Part shown: positions 1 through 9,119 of the stretch, one piece after another
Layout of the letters: every line of letters starts with the position of its first letter
How positions within the stretch are numbered: the first letter of the stretch is position 1
NCBI RefSeq assembly: GCF_004135285.1
Contig: NZ_CP035494.1
Span: 2,728,001-2,792,000, forward strand
Length of the DNA: 64,000 bases
Direction of reading: 5' to 3'
DNA from: Microbacterium protaetiae
Lineage (GTDB): Bacteria > Actinomycetota > Actinomycetes > Actinomycetales > Microbacteriaceae
The notes under the pieces: model-generated
The model's input: only the letters and a program-made list of their open reading frames with translations
What the model was told of the DNA's origin: nothing
The model's database searches: none
Program-made: the position numbers and the translations under genes

Positions 1-1401
1 CCCGATGTCGGGCAGAAGGTCGCGGGTGAAGACCGGATCGCGGCCTGCGCGCCGCTGCCTGGTGTAATCCTTTATCAGCCGCACGGCGATGGGTGAGAGC
101 AGCGTCACCGCGATCAGGTTGATGAAGGCCATGAGTCCCATCACGATGTCGGCGAGGTTCCAGATGAGATCGGCGCTGGCGATCGAGCCGAGGAACACGG
201 CGACGATGACCAGGACGCGGAACACCGGCAGTGCGCGCGGGTGCGACGTGATGAACTGCAGATTCGATTCACCGTAGTAGTAGTTGCCCAGCACCGAGGT
301 GAACGCCAGCAGAAAGATGATGACCGCCAGCAGAATGCCGGTCCAATCGCCCAGGGCCGAAGCCAGGGCGTTCTGGGTGAGAAAGACACCCTGCTGTGCC
401 GTGCTCAGATCGGGCGCCGAGACCAGGATGATGAAAGCGGTGATCGAGCACACCAGCCAGGTGTCGAAGTAGACGCCGAGCGTTTGCACGAGGCCCTGCT
501 TGACCGGGTGCGTGACAGCTGCCGTGGCCGCCGCGTTGGGCACCGAGCCCATGCCCGCCTCGTTCGAGAACATGCCCCGCCGCACGCCGTTCATGATGAT
601 GACGCCCAGCGTGGCCCCGGCCACCTGCTGTGTGCCCCAAGCCTCGGTGAAGATCGAGGCGACCGCCGACGGCAGGTTCTGCGCGTTGATTCCCACGATG
701 ATGATGCCGACCATGAGGTACGCGAACGCGACGATCGGGATGGCCGACTGTGAGACGGTGGCGATGCGGTGCACGCCGCCGAAGATCACCAGGGCGGTCA
801 GGATCGCGACCACGGCGCCCACGACGAACGGGATCCACCAGGGGGCGTCCTCGGCTCCGCTGACCCCGACGATCGTCGCAGCCAGGGTGTTGGCCTGCAG
901 TGAATTGAACGCGAACGGGAAGCAGAGGATGAGGAAGACCGCGAACAGGATCGCTGCCCACCGCTGTCCCAGTCCCTTCTGGATGTAGTACGCCGGACCG
1001 CCGCGGAAGGCACGACCGGGGTCGCGCACCTTGAACAATTGCGCGAGCGACGATTCGACGAGGCTGGTGGCGCCGACCACGAGCGCCATCAGCCACATCC
1101 AGAACACGGCTCCGGGTCCGCCCAAGAAGATCGCGGTGCCGACGCCGGCGATATTGCCCACCCCGACACGCGAGGCGGCCGACAGAGTGAACGCCTGGAA
1201 TGCCGAGATCGACTGCGGCCTGCCGTCGTCGCCCAGCGGCGAGCGGTCGGTGACAGCACGGAACATCTCCGGGATCCAGCGGAACTGCACGATGCCCGAA
1301 CGCACCGTGAGATAGAGGGCGACGAGAGCCACGAGGGGCGCGAGAACCCACGACCACATCTGATTGCTGATGTTGCCGACGGCATCGGCGATGATGTCCA
1401 T
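1..1401 (-). CDS. Sodium (or proton)/alanine-glycine symporter, AGCS family, 3' end outside window
   Basis: Read from an ATG at 1401, the minus strand is open to the window edge (467 codons, no stop), so the C-terminus is missing. The translation is a polytopic membrane protein. It opens MDIIADAVGN and carries the AGCS signature near residues 75-100 (RVGVGNIAGVGTAIFLGGPG), then further family blocks such as NGVRRGMFSNEAGMGSVPNA. Members of this family take up alanine or glycine with a sodium ion or proton across the cytoplasmic membrane. The substrate cannot be told from sequence. The next gene runs divergently from about 1467. I saw no clear -10 box for this gene. Confidence 0.93.
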   Translation of the reverse strand, partial: MDIIADAVGNISNQMWSWVLAPLVALVALYLTVRSGIVQFRWIPEMFRAVTDRSPLGDDGRPQSISAFQAFTLSAASRVGVGNIAGVGTAIFLGGPGAVFWMWLMALVVGATSLVESSLAQLFKVRDPGRAFRGGPAYYIQKGLGQRWAAILFAVFLILCFPFAFNSLQANTLAATIVGVSGAEDAPWWIPFVVGAVVAILTALVIFGGVHRIATVSQSAIPIVAFAYLMVGIIIVGINAQNLPSAVASIFTEAWGTQQVAGATLGVIIMNGVRRGMFSNEAGMGSVPNAAATAAVTHPVKQGLVQTLGVYFDTWLVCSITAFIILVSAPDLSTAQQGVFLTQNALASALGDWTGILLAVIIFLLAFTSVLGNYYYGESNLQFITSHPRALPVFRVLVIVAVFLGSIASADLIWNLADIVMGLMAFINLIAVTLLSPIAVRLIKDYTRQRRAGRDPVFTRDLLPDIG

Positions 1402-1466
1402 GCGGTGAGTTTCCCACGCTGCGGGTCGAATCTGGTGGCATGCGCGCGACGTGCGAAGGTGGAGTC

Positions 1467-2516
1467 ATGGCAGATTCCTCGACGAACACCGTTCCGCATG
1501 AGGTCACCGAGGCCCTGCGGCAGGCGCTGGATGCCGCCGGCATCGCCGAGCACGACGATTTGGTGGCCCGCATCCTGGCGACGGGCATCGGGCTCGGAAT
1601 GGACGACACCGACCGCCTCGATCTGAAGATCACGGCCGCAGCGCTGACCGAGATGCGTTCGGCGTTCTCACTGTTCGCGCCGTACCGCGATGTGCCGAAG
1701 GTCACGGTGTTCGGATCGGCTCGCACCAAGCCCGACGACCCGCTGTACCGGCAGGCGCGCCGCGCCGCGCACACGCTCTCCGAGCACGGCTGGATGATCG
1801 TCACCGGTGCCGGGCCCGGCATCATGCAGGCCGGAGCAGAGGGCGCCGGCCCCGACCGCTCGATCGGCGTGTCGATCCGGCTGCCGTTCGAAGAGAAGCC
1901 GAACGCCCTGCTGGCCGACAGCGGCAACGTCGTGTCGATGAAGTACTTCTTCACCCGCAAGCTCATGCTCATGAAGGAATCGCACGGGTTCATCTGTCTG
2001 CCCGGTGGCTTCGGCACCATGGACGAGATGTTCGAGCTGCTGACCCTGCAGCAGACCGGCAAGGCCGAGCCGATGCCGATCGTGCTCTTGGACGAGCCGG
2101 GAGGCACCTTCTGGGGTGGGCTGCGGCGCTTCGTCGATCAGCAGCTGGTACCCGCCGGCGTCATCGACACCGATGACTTCGATCGTGTGCTGGTCACCGA
2201 CTCGGTGCCGACGGCCATCGAGCACATCATGGGGTTCTGGCGCAACTACGACTCGCTGCGGTGGGTGCGCGATCGCCTGGTGCTGCGCATCCGCACGGCA
2301 CCCGACGACACGCAGCTCGCTGAGTTGAACGACCGGTTCGCGCGCCTGCTGACCAGCGGCAAGATCGAGCGCAGCGAGCCGCTGCGCGCCGAGCGGCAAG
2401 ACGATGACAGGCTCGAGCTGGAGCGCCTGGTGATGCATTTCAACCCGTTCCTGGTGGGCGAACTGTACCGGCTGATCGGTGCCATCAACGGGTGGGTGGA
2501 GGCGCCGTCCCGCTGA
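1467..2516 (+). CDS. LOG-family protein (TIGR00730-type, lysine decarboxylase-like fold)
   Basis: A 349-residue protein with the Rossmann-like LOG core. A glycine-rich GAGPGIMQAGAEGA segment lies near residue 114 and the diagnostic PGGFGTMDEMFE motif near 179-190. Family members hydrolyse nucleoside 5'-monophosphates to base and ribose phosphate; some activate cytokinins. Older annotations call them lysine decarboxylases, usually wrongly. This one is longer than the usual 180-200 residue LOG, with about 70 extra N-terminal and 100 extra C-terminal residues. The chosen ATG follows GGTGGAG. An ATG at 1440 lies 6 bases after a weak -10-like GAATCT (1428-1433), so a leaderless form nine residues longer is possible. 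Confidence 0.85.
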   Translation: MADSSTNTVPHEVTEALRQALDAAGIAEHDDLVARILATGIGLGMDDTDRLDLKITAAALTEMRSAFSLFAPYRDVPKVTVFGSARTKPDDPLYRQARRAAHTLSEHGWMIVTGAGPGIMQAGAEGAGPDRSIGVSIRLPFEEKPNALLADSGNVVSMKYFFTRKLMLMKESHGFICLPGGFGTMDEMFELLTLQQTGKAEPMPIVLLDEPGGTFWGGLRRFVDQQLVPAGVIDTDDFDRVLVTDSVPTAIEHIMGFWRNYDSLRWVRDRLVLRIRTAPDDTQLAELNDRFARLLTSGKIERSEPLRAERQDDDRLELERLVMHFNPFLVGELYRLIGAINGWVEAPSR

Positions 2517-2574
2517 GCGCGCCCGTCCGCGGGAGGTCCGCTGCGCCGCGTGCGACCGTGCCCGACAAGTGACC

Positions 2575-2580
2575 TACCAT
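2575..2580 (+). promoter_or_regulatory. -10 box TACCAT for a leaderless hydrolase mRNA
   Basis: TACCAT is followed by six bases and then GTG at 2587. The spacing places the transcription start on or next to the GTG, and it favours 2587 over the upstream in-frame ATG at 2479, which overlaps the previous gene and has no ribosome binding site. Confidence 0.5.
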
Positions 2581-2586
2581 GGCACG

Positions 2587-4419
2587 GTGGCCGAGCGCGA
2601 GGGGAGACGGTGGAGCGTTCTGCCGCGGCTCGTCGCGCAGGCGCCGCCGCGTGCCCTGATCGTCGTCGGCGGCATCGTCACAGTCCTCGGCATCCTCATC
2701 ATCTCCCGGCCACTCGCGTCGCTGTTGCTGCTGGGGGTGTACGTCGGGGTGAGCGCTGTCGCCTCCGGCGTCATCGAGCTGCTGTCGGCGCACCGGTCTC
2801 CGGCGTGGTGGAACCGGGCCTTCGCGATCGTGTGGATAGCCGTGGGCCTGGTCGTTCTCATCTGGCTCGGGGCGAGTCTGAACATCCTGCCCACGGTGTT
2901 GGCGGTCCTGCTGCTGCTGGGCGGCGTCGCCTCGATCGGCGACGCCGTGGTTCCGCGCCGCTCGGGGGAGCGGGTGCGCGTGGCCGCGCGGTTGCTGGGC
3001 GCGGTGTGGGGTGGCTCGCAGGTGGTGTTCGGCATCCTGTCGTTGACGTGGCCGGATGTCACGGTGCTGGTGGTCGCGGTGGTGTTCGGCGTGCGCACCC
3101 TGGTGTTCGGAGCGACCCTGCTCTTCCGTGGCATCGCCGCGCTGCGGGCCCGGCCCGACCGCGGCGGCAGATCATTGCGCGCGCGGGCACCGCGGCCGGG
3201 TCTGGCCGATGCCGGACGCTATGCGCTGGCGGTGCTGCTGGTGGTGGTCACCGCCGGTGGGTGGTTCCTCAACGGCTGGCTCGCCGGCGGCGCCCCGGTC
3301 GTGGACGCCTTCTATGACCCGCCCGCGACGCTGCCCTCCGGTCACGGCGAGCTGATCCGCTCCGACGCCTACGGCGGAACGATTCCGGCCGGGGCCACGG
3401 TGACCCGCATTCTGTACACCACCACCGACGCGCACGGTCAGCCGGTGGCCGCCAGCGCCCTGGTGATCCTGCCCGACGTCGACATTCAGCTCACCCCGCA
3501 TCCGGTCATCCTGTGGAATCACGGCACCACCGGCGTTGCCCGCGGCTGTGCGCCCAGCCTCACCGACACCGCGGCGACCCGCTGGGCGATCCCGGCGTTG
3601 GATGAGGCCATCTCCCGAGGCTGGATGGTGGTCGCCCCCGACTACACGGGCCAGGGGGCACCGGGCGTCTTCCCCTATCTCATCGGGCAGGGCGAGGCGC
3701 GATCGGCGCTGGATGCCGTCGAAGCGGCCGGACGCCTGCCGCAGGTGTGGGCTTCCGACGAGGTGGTGGTCTGGGGGCACTCGCAAGGCGGTCATGCCGC
3801 GCTGTGGGCGAGTCGCATCGCGGCCAAGTACACGCCCGACCTGACAGTGCTCGGCACCGCCGCACTCGCGCCCGCCGGCGATCCGCTGGCGTTGGCCCGC
3901 GACCTGACGGCCGGCTTCGCCAGCCCCCAGTTGACGGTGCTGACGGCCTGGGTGCTCTCGCCCTACTCGGAGACCTACCCCGATGTGCGCATTCAGGACT
4001 ATGTGTCGCCGGGTACCCGGGCGATCGTCCACGAGCTCGCTCAGCGCTGCCCGACCGAACCGGGACTGATGGTCTCGGTGCTGGCGGCCCTCGGCATCTC
4101 GGAGCGACAGACGCTGTATCTCGGCGATCTGACCGCGGGGACCCTGGGCCGCCGGCTCGGCGAGAACGCGGCGATGGGCACCTGGACCAGCCCGCTGCTG
4201 ATCATGTGGGGGCAGAACGACGACGTGATCCCGCGCAGCCAGCAGGTCGCCTATGTCGACAGGCTCTGCAAGGCCGACAACAGCGTCGAATGGGTGGAGT
4301 ACCCCGTCACCGGGCACCAAGACATCCTGCAGCCCGGCTCGCAGGCGCTGCCCAAGCTGATGGACTGGACCGCGGGGCTGTTCGTGCACCGTGATCCGCC
4401 CGCGTCGCGCTGTGCGTGA
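2587..4419 (+). CDS. Membrane-anchored alpha/beta hydrolase: HdeD-like (DUF308) N-terminus plus secretory-lipase-like domain
   Basis: A 610-residue two-part protein. Residues 1 to about 185 hold several hydrophobic helices arranged like the HdeD/DUF308 acid-resistance membrane family. A further transmembrane helix near 205-225 leads into an extracytoplasmic alpha/beta hydrolase resembling the secretory lipase (LIP) family. Visible signatures are ILWNHGTTGVARGCAPS, VVAPDYTGQGAPG, the nucleophile elbow GHSQGG (Ser about 399), an acid in GQNDDVIP (about 545) and a His in VTGHQDI (about 577). The substrate is unknown; esters or lipids are likely. The start is set by the leaderless -10 spacing. 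The fusion of these two domains is unusual. The gene stands alone upstream of nusA. Confidence 0.8.
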   Translation: MAEREGRRWSVLPRLVAQAPPRALIVVGGIVTVLGILIISRPLASLLLLGVYVGVSAVASGVIELLSAHRSPAWWNRAFAIVWIAVGLVVLIWLGASLNILPTVLAVLLLLGGVASIGDAVVPRRSGERVRVAARLLGAVWGGSQVVFGILSLTWPDVTVLVVAVVFGVRTLVFGATLLFRGIAALRARPDRGGRSLRARAPRPGLADAGRYALAVLLVVVTAGGWFLNGWLAGGAPVVDAFYDPPATLPSGHGELIRSDAYGGTIPAGATVTRILYTTTDAHGQPVAASALVILPDVDIQLTPHPVILWNHGTTGVARGCAPSLTDTAATRWAIPALDEAISRGWMVVAPDYTGQGAPGVFPYLIGQGEARSALDAVEAAGRLPQVWASDEVVVWGHSQGGHAALWASRIAAKYTPDLTVLGTAALAPAGDPLALARDLTAGFASPQLTVLTAWVLSPYSETYPDVRIQDYVSPGTRAIVHELAQRCPTEPGLMVSVLAALGISERQTLYLGDLTAGTLGRRLGENAAMGTWTSPLLIMWGQNDDVIPRSQQVAYVDRLCKADNSVEWVEYPVTGHQDILQPGSQALPKLMDWTAGLFVHRDPPASRCA

Positions 4420-4446
4420 CAGGCATCCTCACAGAATCGGCGGGTG

Positions 4447-4475
4447 CGGCATCCGGTAACGTTGTAGGGATGCCG
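4447..4475. repeat. Inverted pair CGGCATCC ... GGATGCCG between hydrolase and nusA
   Basis: CGGCATCC (4447-4454) and its exact complement GGATGCCG (4468-4475) flank a 13-base loop in the 97-bp gap before nusA. It may be a weak terminator for the hydrolase or part of the nusA leader. It is one of several paired copies of the window-wide GGATGCC word. Confidence 0.6.
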
Positions 4476-4516
4476 GCGCGTCAGCGCGCCTGCGAAAGCT
4501 TAAGAGGGAGGCCGCC

Positions 4517-5506
4517 ATGGATATCGACCTGGGACTGCTGCGAACGGTCGAGCGCGAGAAGGAGATCCCCTTCGACGAGCTCGTGCACATCATCGAGCAG
4601 GCGATCCTGACCGCCTACGCCAAGAACACCTCGACGACCGGCACGCTGCCCGACGGCGCCCGCGCACAGCTGGACCGCAAGACCGGCCACGTCGCAGTGT
4701 TCATCCCGCTGCTCGACGACGAGGGCGCGGTGATCGGCGAAGAAGAGAGCACCCCCGACGACTTCGGCCGAATCGCGGCCTTCGCCGCGAAGCAGGTGAT
4801 CAGCCAGCGACTGCGCGACATCGCCGACGACGCTGTTCTCGGCGAATTCCGCGGCAAGGAGGGCGACATCGTCGCCGGCGTCGTGCAGCAGGGCCCGAAC
4901 CCCCGAATGGTGCACGTCGATCTGGGCACCGTCGAGGCCATCCTGCCCCCCGAAGAGCAGGTGCCCGGTGAGGACTACGCGCACGGTGCTCGCCTGCGCG
5001 TCTACGTCACGAGCGTCTCGAAGGGTGTGAAGGGACCGTCGATCACTGTCTCGCGCACGCACCCCGGGCTTGTGCGCAAGCTGTTCGCGCTGGAGGTGCC
5101 CGAGATCGCCAGCGGCCTTGTCGAGATCATCTCGTTGGCGCGCGAAGCCGGTCACCGCACCAAGATCGCGGTGAAGGCGAACGACCCCGCCGTCAACGCC
5201 AAGGGTGCGTGCATCGGCGAACTGGGCCGGCGTGTGCGCGCGGTCACCGACGAGCTGGGCGGCGAGAAGATCGACATCGTCGACTACGACCCCGAGCTGG
5301 CCAAGTTCGTGGCCAACGCCCTGTCGCCGGCCAAGGTGAGCTCGAGCTTCGTCCTCGACGCGAACACGAAGGCCGTGCGCGCGCTCGTTCCCGACTACCA
5401 GTTGTCACTGGCCATCGGCAAGGAGGGGCAGAACGCCCGCCTGGCCGCCAAGCTCACCGGCGCGAAGATCGACATCCAGCCAGACTCGATCTTGGAAGAC
5501 GCGTAA
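4517..5506 (+). CDS. nusA: Transcription termination/antitermination protein NusA
   Basis: A 329-residue cytoplasmic RNA polymerase-binding factor that modulates pausing, termination and antitermination. The N-terminal polymerase-binding domain opens MDIDLGLLRTVEREKEIPFD. An S1 domain spans about 120-190 (EGDIVAGVVQQGPNPRMVHVDLG) and is followed by two KH domains with GELGRRVRAV and AIGKEGQNARLAAKLTG. The length matches the short actinobacterial form without the C-terminal acidic repeats of Proteobacteria. The ATG follows AGAGGGAGG. It heads nusA-ylxR-infB-rbfA. The usual upstream partner rimP is not adjacent; a lipase-like gene sits there instead. Confidence 0.98.
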   Translation: MDIDLGLLRTVEREKEIPFDELVHIIEQAILTAYAKNTSTTGTLPDGARAQLDRKTGHVAVFIPLLDDEGAVIGEEESTPDDFGRIAAFAAKQVISQRLRDIADDAVLGEFRGKEGDIVAGVVQQGPNPRMVHVDLGTVEAILPPEEQVPGEDYAHGARLRVYVTSVSKGVKGPSITVSRTHPGLVRKLFALEVPEIASGLVEIISLAREAGHRTKIAVKANDPAVNAKGACIGELGRRVRAVTDELGGEKIDIVDYDPELAKFVANALSPAKVSSSFVLDANTKAVRALVPDYQLSLAIGKEGQNARLAAKLTGAKIDIQPDSILEDA

Positions 5507-5515
5507 CAGGGTAAG

Positions 5516-5788
5516 ATGGAACCCGTACGAACGTGTGTCGGATGCCGGCAGCGTTCCGCCCGGTCCGCCCTCCTTCGAGTGGTGGCCATCGATTCTCACC
5601 TTGTCCCCGATGAGCGTGCGACGATGCCCGGGCGGGGCGCGTGGGTGCACGACACATATCCGTGTCTGGATGCCGCGCTGCGGCGCCGGGCGTTCGTACG
5701 AGCATTGCGTGTGTCAGGCCCGCTTGACGCGCAGACCATCGAGAAACGGCTGAACGGCTATGGAAACAAAGTGAACGGCTCGAAATGA
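5516..5788 (+). CDS. ylxR: YlxR-family protein (DUF448, RnpM-type RNA binding)
   Basis: A 90-residue basic protein with the family hallmarks RTCVGCRQR near the N-terminus and GRGAWVH near residue 43. YlxR lies between nusA and infB in most Gram-positive genomes, and members bind RNA; a role in modulating RNase P has been reported. The ATG is 10 bases after the nusA stop, so it is co-transcribed. The C-terminus is short and Asn/Lys-rich (NGYGNKVNGSK). Confidence 0.9.
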   Translation: MEPVRTCVGCRQRSARSALLRVVAIDSHLVPDERATMPGRGAWVHDTYPCLDAALRRRAFVRALRVSGPLDAQTIEKRLNGYGNKVNGSK

Positions 5789-5845
5789 GACCCGTCCGCA
5801 AATAACGGTCTGCCCTGTCTGGGGGAGGCCTCAGACAGGAGAATT

Positions 5846-8617
5846 GTGGCAAAACCACGCGTGCACGAGATCGCTTCCGAGCTCGGCGTCGACAGCAAGG
5901 TCGCCCTTGCGAAACTCAAGGAGCTCGGCGAATTCGTCAAGAGCCCCTCATCGACCATCGAACCCCCGGTGGCCCGTAAACTTCGTGCTGCCCTTTCCGC
6001 CGACGGTGGAAAGCCGGCCGGCGACGCCGCGCCGGCCAAGACGTCAGCACAGCCTGCCGGCCGCCCCGGTCCGGTCAAGCCCGCAGGCCCCAAGCCGCCG
6101 CAGGCGGCTCGCCCAGCGGCCACGCCCGCACCTGCGCCCGCCGCAGCTGCGGCACCCGTCGCAGAAACCCCTCAGCCCGCGGCCCCGGCAGCGCCGGCAG
6201 CCGAGGCTCCCGCTGCTGCGGCATCCGAGACGACTCAGTCGGCACCCAAGCCGGGCGCACCCACGCCCGGACCGCGCACGTCGAACCCGCGTCCGGGCAA
6301 CAACCCGTTCTCGTCGTCGCAGGGGATGGGCCAGCGTCCTGCCGGTCCGCGTCCGGGCAACAACCCCTTCGCTCCGGCGCAGGGGATGGGCCAGCGCCCG
6401 AACCCCGGTAACATCCCGCGTCCCCAGGCCCCCCGCCCGGGTGCTCCGCGTCCGGGCGCCCCGCGCCCCGGCGGCGCCCGTCCGGCTCGTCCGGGCGGCG
6501 GCGCTGGTGCCGGTCGTCCGGGTCGTCCCGGCGGCGGCGCTCCGTTCCAGCAGCGACCGGGTCGTCCCGGCGCCGGTGGCGGTGCGGGCGCCGGTGGCGG
6601 CTTCCCGGCTCGTCCGGGCGGCGGCTTCGCCGGTCGTCCCGGCGGCGGCGGTCGCGGTCGTGGCGGCGGCACAGCCGGCGCGTTCGGCAAGGGCGGCGGC
6701 AAGTCGAAGCAGCGCAAGTCGAGGCGTGCGAAGCGGCAAGAGTTCGAGATGCGGTCGGCGCCGGTCGTCGGCGGCGTTAACGTGCAGAAGGGCAACGGCG
6801 AGATCATTCGCCTGCGCCGCGGTGCGTCGATCTCTGACTTCGCCGACAAGCTCGAGGCGCTGAAGGGCTACACCGTTCAGCCCGGAACGCTCGTGACGAT
6901 CCTGTTCAACCTCGGCGAGATGGCCACGGCGACCGAGTCGCTCGACGAAGCCACGTTCGAGGTGCTCGGCGAAGAGCTCGGCTACAAGGTGCAGATGGTC
7001 TCGCCCGAAGACGAGGACAAAGAGCTGCTCGAAGGCTTCGGTCTCGACCTCGAGCAGGAGCTGGCCGAAGAGGACGACGCCGACCTTGAGATCCGTCCCC
7101 CGGTGGTCACGGTCATGGGTCACGTCGACCATGGCAAGACCCGTCTGCTCGATGCCATCCGGCAGACGAACGTCGTGGCAGGCGAGGCCGGCGGTATCAC
7201 CCAGCACATCGGTGCCTACCAGATCTGGACCGAGCACGACGGCAACGAGCGGGCCATCACGTTCATCGACACCCCGGGCCACGAGGCGTTCACCGCCATG
7301 CGTGCCCGTGGTGCCCAGGTCACCGACATCGCCATCCTCGTGGTCGCCGCCGACGACGGCATCATGCCGCAGACGGTCGAGGCGCTCAACCACGCCCAAG
7401 CGGCAGGGGTTCCGATCGTGGTGGCGGTGAACAAGATCGACAAGCCTGACGCCAACCCCGCCAAGGTGCGCCAGCAGCTCACCGAGTATGGTCTGGTCGC
7501 CGAGGAGTACGGCGGCGACGTCATGTTCGTCGATGTCTCGGCGCGCGAGAACATCGGCATCCAGGAGCTCTTGGACGCCGTGCTGCTCACCGCCGATGCA
7601 GGGCTGGACCTGCGCGCGAACCCCGACAAGGCCGCCCGTGGTATCGCCATCGAAGCCAAGCTCGACAAGGGCCGGGGGTCGGTGGCCACGGTGCTGATCC
7701 AGTCCGGAACGCTGCACGTCGGCGACGCTATCGTCGCCGGGACCGCCTATGGGCGCGTGCGCGCCATGGTCGACGAGAACGGCGACGCGGTCGACGAGGC
7801 CGCCCCGTCGCGTCCGGTGCAGGTGCAGGGTCTGAACTCGGTGCCGCGCGCCGGTGACACCTTCATCGTCACCGAAGAAGACCGCATGGCACGCCAGATC
7901 GCCGAGAAGCGTGAGGCCGCCGAGCGCAACGCCCAGCTGGCAAAGGCACGCAAGCGCATTTCGCTCGAAGACTTCACCAAGGCTCTGCAAGAGGGCAAGG
8001 TCGAGTCGCTCAACCTCATCATCAAGGGTGACGTGTCCGGTGCCGTCGAGGCGCTGGAAGAGTCGCTGCTGAAGATCGAGGTCGACGACTCGGTGCAGCT
8101 GCGCATCCTGCACCGCGGTGTGGGTGCGATCACCGAGTCGGATGTGGATCTCGCGACGATCGACAACGCGATCATCGTCGGCTTCAACGTGCGCCCCGAC
8201 CAGAAGGCTCGAGCCCGCGCGCAGCGCGAGGGCGTGGACATCCGGTTCTACTCGGTGATCTACGCCGCGCTCGAAGACATCGAGAACTCGCTGAAGGGCA
8301 TGCTCAAGCCCGAGTACGAAGAGGTCCAGTCCGGTGTCGCCGAGATCCGCGAGGTGTTCCGTTCCTCGAAGTTCGGCAACATCGCCGGGGTCATCGTGCG
8401 CTCGGGTACCATCACCCGCAACGCGAAGGCACGGGTCATCCGCGACGGCGTCGTTGTGGCCGACGGCCTGGCGATCGAATCGCTGCGCCGGTTCAAGGAT
8501 GACGTCACCGAGGTGCGCACGGACTTCGAGGCCGGTATCGGTCTGGGCAAGTTCAACGACATCCAGGTCGGCGACGAGATCGAGACCACCGAGATGGTGG
8601 AAAAATCCCGCGGCTAG
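5846..8617 (+). CDS. infB: Translation initiation factor IF-2
   Basis: A 923-residue GTPase that brings fMet-tRNA to the 30S subunit. The start is GTG, seven bases after CAGGAGA, giving [16 protein letters not shown], the usual IF2N opening. Residues about 55-300 are a low-complexity Pro/Ala/Gly/Arg linker with an internal duplication (RPGNNPF...GMGQRP twice) and an RGG-like stretch. A second IF2N domain follows. The G domain has GHVDHGKT (about 425), DTPGHEAF (about 475) and NKID (about 529), then domains II to IV. The long basic linker is typical of actinobacterial IF-2. Large antisense reading frames opposite this gene are composition artefacts. Confidence 0.99.
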   Translation: MAKPRVHEIASELGVDSKVALAKLKELGEFVKSPSSTIEPPVARKLRAALSADGGKPAGDAAPAKTSAQPAGRPGPVKPAGPKPPQAARPAATPAPAPAAAAAPVAETPQPAAPAAPAAEAPAAAASETTQSAPKPGAPTPGPRTSNPRPGNNPFSSSQGMGQRPAGPRPGNNPFAPAQGMGQRPNPGNIPRPQAPRPGAPRPGAPRPGGARPARPGGGAGAGRPGRPGGGAPFQQRPGRPGAGGGAGAGGGFPARPGGGFAGRPGGGGRGRGGGTAGAFGKGGGKSKQRKSRRAKRQEFEMRSAPVVGGVNVQKGNGEIIRLRRGASISDFADKLEALKGYTVQPGTLVTILFNLGEMATATESLDEATFEVLGEELGYKVQMVSPEDEDKELLEGFGLDLEQELAEEDDADLEIRPPVVTVMGHVDHGKTRLLDAIRQTNVVAGEAGGITQHIGAYQIWTEHDGNERAITFIDTPGHEAFTAMRARGAQVTDIAILVVAADDGIMPQTVEALNHAQAAGVPIVVAVNKIDKPDANPAKVRQQLTEYGLVAEEYGGDVMFVDVSARENIGIQELLDAVLLTADAGLDLRANPDKAARGIAIEAKLDKGRGSVATVLIQSGTLHVGDAIVAGTAYGRVRAMVDENGDAVDEAAPSRPVQVQGLNSVPRAGDTFIVTEEDRMARQIAEKREAAERNAQLAKARKRISLEDFTKALQEGKVESLNLIIKGDVSGAVEALEESLLKIEVDDSVQLRILHRGVGAITESDVDLATIDNAIIVGFNVRPDQKARARAQREGVDIRFYSVIYAALEDIENSLKGMLKPEYEEVQSGVAEIREVFRSSKFGNIAGVIVRSGTITRNAKARVIRDGVVVADGLAIESLRRFKDDVTEVRTDFEAGIGLGKFNDIQVGDEIETTEMVEKSRG

Positions 8618-8626
8618 CTGCCGCAA

Positions 8627-8666
8627 CCGGTCGCCCCGCGAGCCGCGCTGCTCGCGGGGCGACCGG
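8627..8666 (+). promoter_or_regulatory. Perfect 16-bp inverted repeat between infB and rbfA
   Basis: CCGGTCGCCCCGCGAG (8627-8642) and its exact complement (8651-8666) flank an 8-base loop, beginning ten bases after the infB stop. No T-run follows. The hairpin ends only five bases before the rbfA Shine-Dalgarno AGGAGG (8672-8677). It could attenuate transcription, define an RNA processing site, or mask rbfA translation. The pairing is direct observation; the function is inferred. Confidence 0.8.
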
Positions 8667-8681
8667 ACCTCAGGAGGAATC

Positions 8682-9116
8682 ATGTCTTCGGAACGACAGG
8701 CACGACTGGCCGACCGCATCCGTGTGCTCATCGCGCAGCGCCTGGAGAAGGGGCTGCGCGACCCCCGGCTGGGGTTCGTCACCATCACTGACGTGAAAGT
8801 GACCGGTGACCTGCAGCACGCCTCGGTGTTCTACACCGTGCTCGGAGACGAGAAGGAGCGCGCCGACACCGCCGAAGCGTTGAAGTCGGCGACGGGCATG
8901 CTGCGCAGTGAAGTGGGGCGCCAGCTGCAGGTGCGGCTGACACCGTCGCTGGAGTTCATTGCGGATGCCATTCCCGAGAATGCGGGTCACATCGAAGATC
9001 TGCTGCGCGAGGCGCGCGAGCGCGACGAGCAGGTGGCCGGTCTGGCCTCGGGCGCGGCGTACGCGGGCGAGGCCGACCCGTACGTGAAGCCGCGCGAACT
9101 CGACGAGGCCGACTGA
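8682..9116 (+). CDS. rbfA: 30S ribosome-binding factor A
   Basis: A 144-residue KH-fold protein needed for late maturation of the 30S subunit and 16S rRNA 5'-end processing. Family blocks seen are RLADRIRVLIAQRLEKG, DPRLGFVTITDVKVTGDLQHA and LRSEVGRQLQVRLTPSLEFIAD. The ATG is preceded by CAGGAGG, so the longer open frame back to 8334 inside infB is rejected. The C-terminal tail is acidic. The next gene, mutY, is convergent with only three bases between stops. Confidence 0.97.
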   Translation: MSSERQARLADRIRVLIAQRLEKGLRDPRLGFVTITDVKVTGDLQHASVFYTVLGDEKERADTAEALKSATGMLRSEVGRQLQVRLTPSLEFIADAIPENAGHIEDLLREARERDEQVAGLASGAAYAGEADPYVKPRELDEAD

Positions 9117-9119
9117 GAC

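Noticed and set aside
269..2107. 612-residue minus frame
   Set aside because: Out of frame with the AGCS transporter and antisense to the LOG gene; the transporter frame from 1401 carries the family signature.
2479..2586. N-terminal extension of the hydrolase from ATG 2479
   Set aside because: Overlaps the LOG gene by 38 bases, with a hydrophilic non-homologous leader; the -10 spacing supports GTG 2587.
6044..8788. 914-residue antisense frame opposite infB
   Set aside because: A high-GC codon shadow; composition is Arg/Gly/Leu/Asp noise without domains, while infB is unambiguous.
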